A model generated the notes under the pieces. The model saw nothing but the letters and a program-made list of their open reading frames with translations. It was not told the DNA's origin and made no database searches. From the NCBI GenBank assembly GCA_029974595.1, contig JARKRC010000063.1, positions 62,001-126,000 on the forward strand: a stretch of DNA of 64,000 nt, in the 5' to 3' direction. Source of the DNA: Ereboglobus sp. (GTDB lineage: Bacteria; Verrucomicrobiota; Verrucomicrobiia; Opitutales; Opitutaceae). Position 1 is the stretch's first letter. The number at the start of each line of letters is the position of its first letter. The position numbers were made by a program, and so were the translations under genes. Shown piece by piece: positions 63,871 through 64,000 of the stretch.

Positions 63871-64000
63871 ATGATAAAACACACACTCCTCAGCATTCTG
63901 GGCGGCGCGTTCGCGCACGCGCTTCTGTTTTCCTCCGTTGCGTGCGCCGCGCCGTCCGAGGTTTCGCTTTCCAACAGCGCGCTCCATTTGCAATGGCGGC
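63871..64000 (+). CDS. N-terminus of a secreted protein, truncated by window end
   Basis: ATG at 63871: MIKHTLLSILGGAFAHALLFSSVACAAPSEVSLSNSALHLQWR (signal peptide). Confidence 0.6.
   Translation, partial: MIKHTLLSILGGAFAHALLFSSVACAAPSEVSLSNSALHLQWR

Overview
This is a GC-rich bacterial chromosome window. By inference from gene content it is probably Verrucomicrobiota/Opitutaceae-like. It mixes housekeeping genes with two accessory glycan-degradation loci. Housekeeping genes: yidC (5'-truncated), yebC, pdxA, two Hsp20 genes, recF, rhaB, tRNA-Ser(CGA), comF, accD, folC, ribF, panD, lpxK and an M29 aminopeptidase. Locus A (about 15.7-34.3 kb) holds an FAD oxidoreductase, a LacI regulator, a DapA/NanA-family aldolase, an Na+/solute symporter, three Asp-box (sialidase-like) proteins, a TonB-dependent receptor and a 1499-aa autotransporter. 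One of the Asp-box proteins is fused to a sialate-O-acetylesterase-like domain. Locus B (about 43.7-64 kb) holds a large uncharacterised PA14-like secreted protein, GH97, GH110, GH110-like beta-helix proteins, a GH106-like rhamnosidase, a second sialate-O-acetylesterase-like protein and a GH105/88-DUF2264 fusion. The observations most worth following up are: (i) a recurrent GTCAA-N3-TTGAC / GTCAACGGT motif in the major intergenic regions of locus B, which looks like a regulon operator; (ii) sialidase-like propellers that read GWPA where FRIP is expected, fused to one apparently intact and one apparently dead SGNH domain; (iii) a duplicated XRE-type operator/promoter next to a chimeric xre/rhaB pseudogene; (iv) an AccD that has lost three of its four zinc-ribbon cysteines; (v) several unrelated long inverted-repeat elements in intergenic DNA. 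All family calls come from reading motifs by eye. No database search was run.
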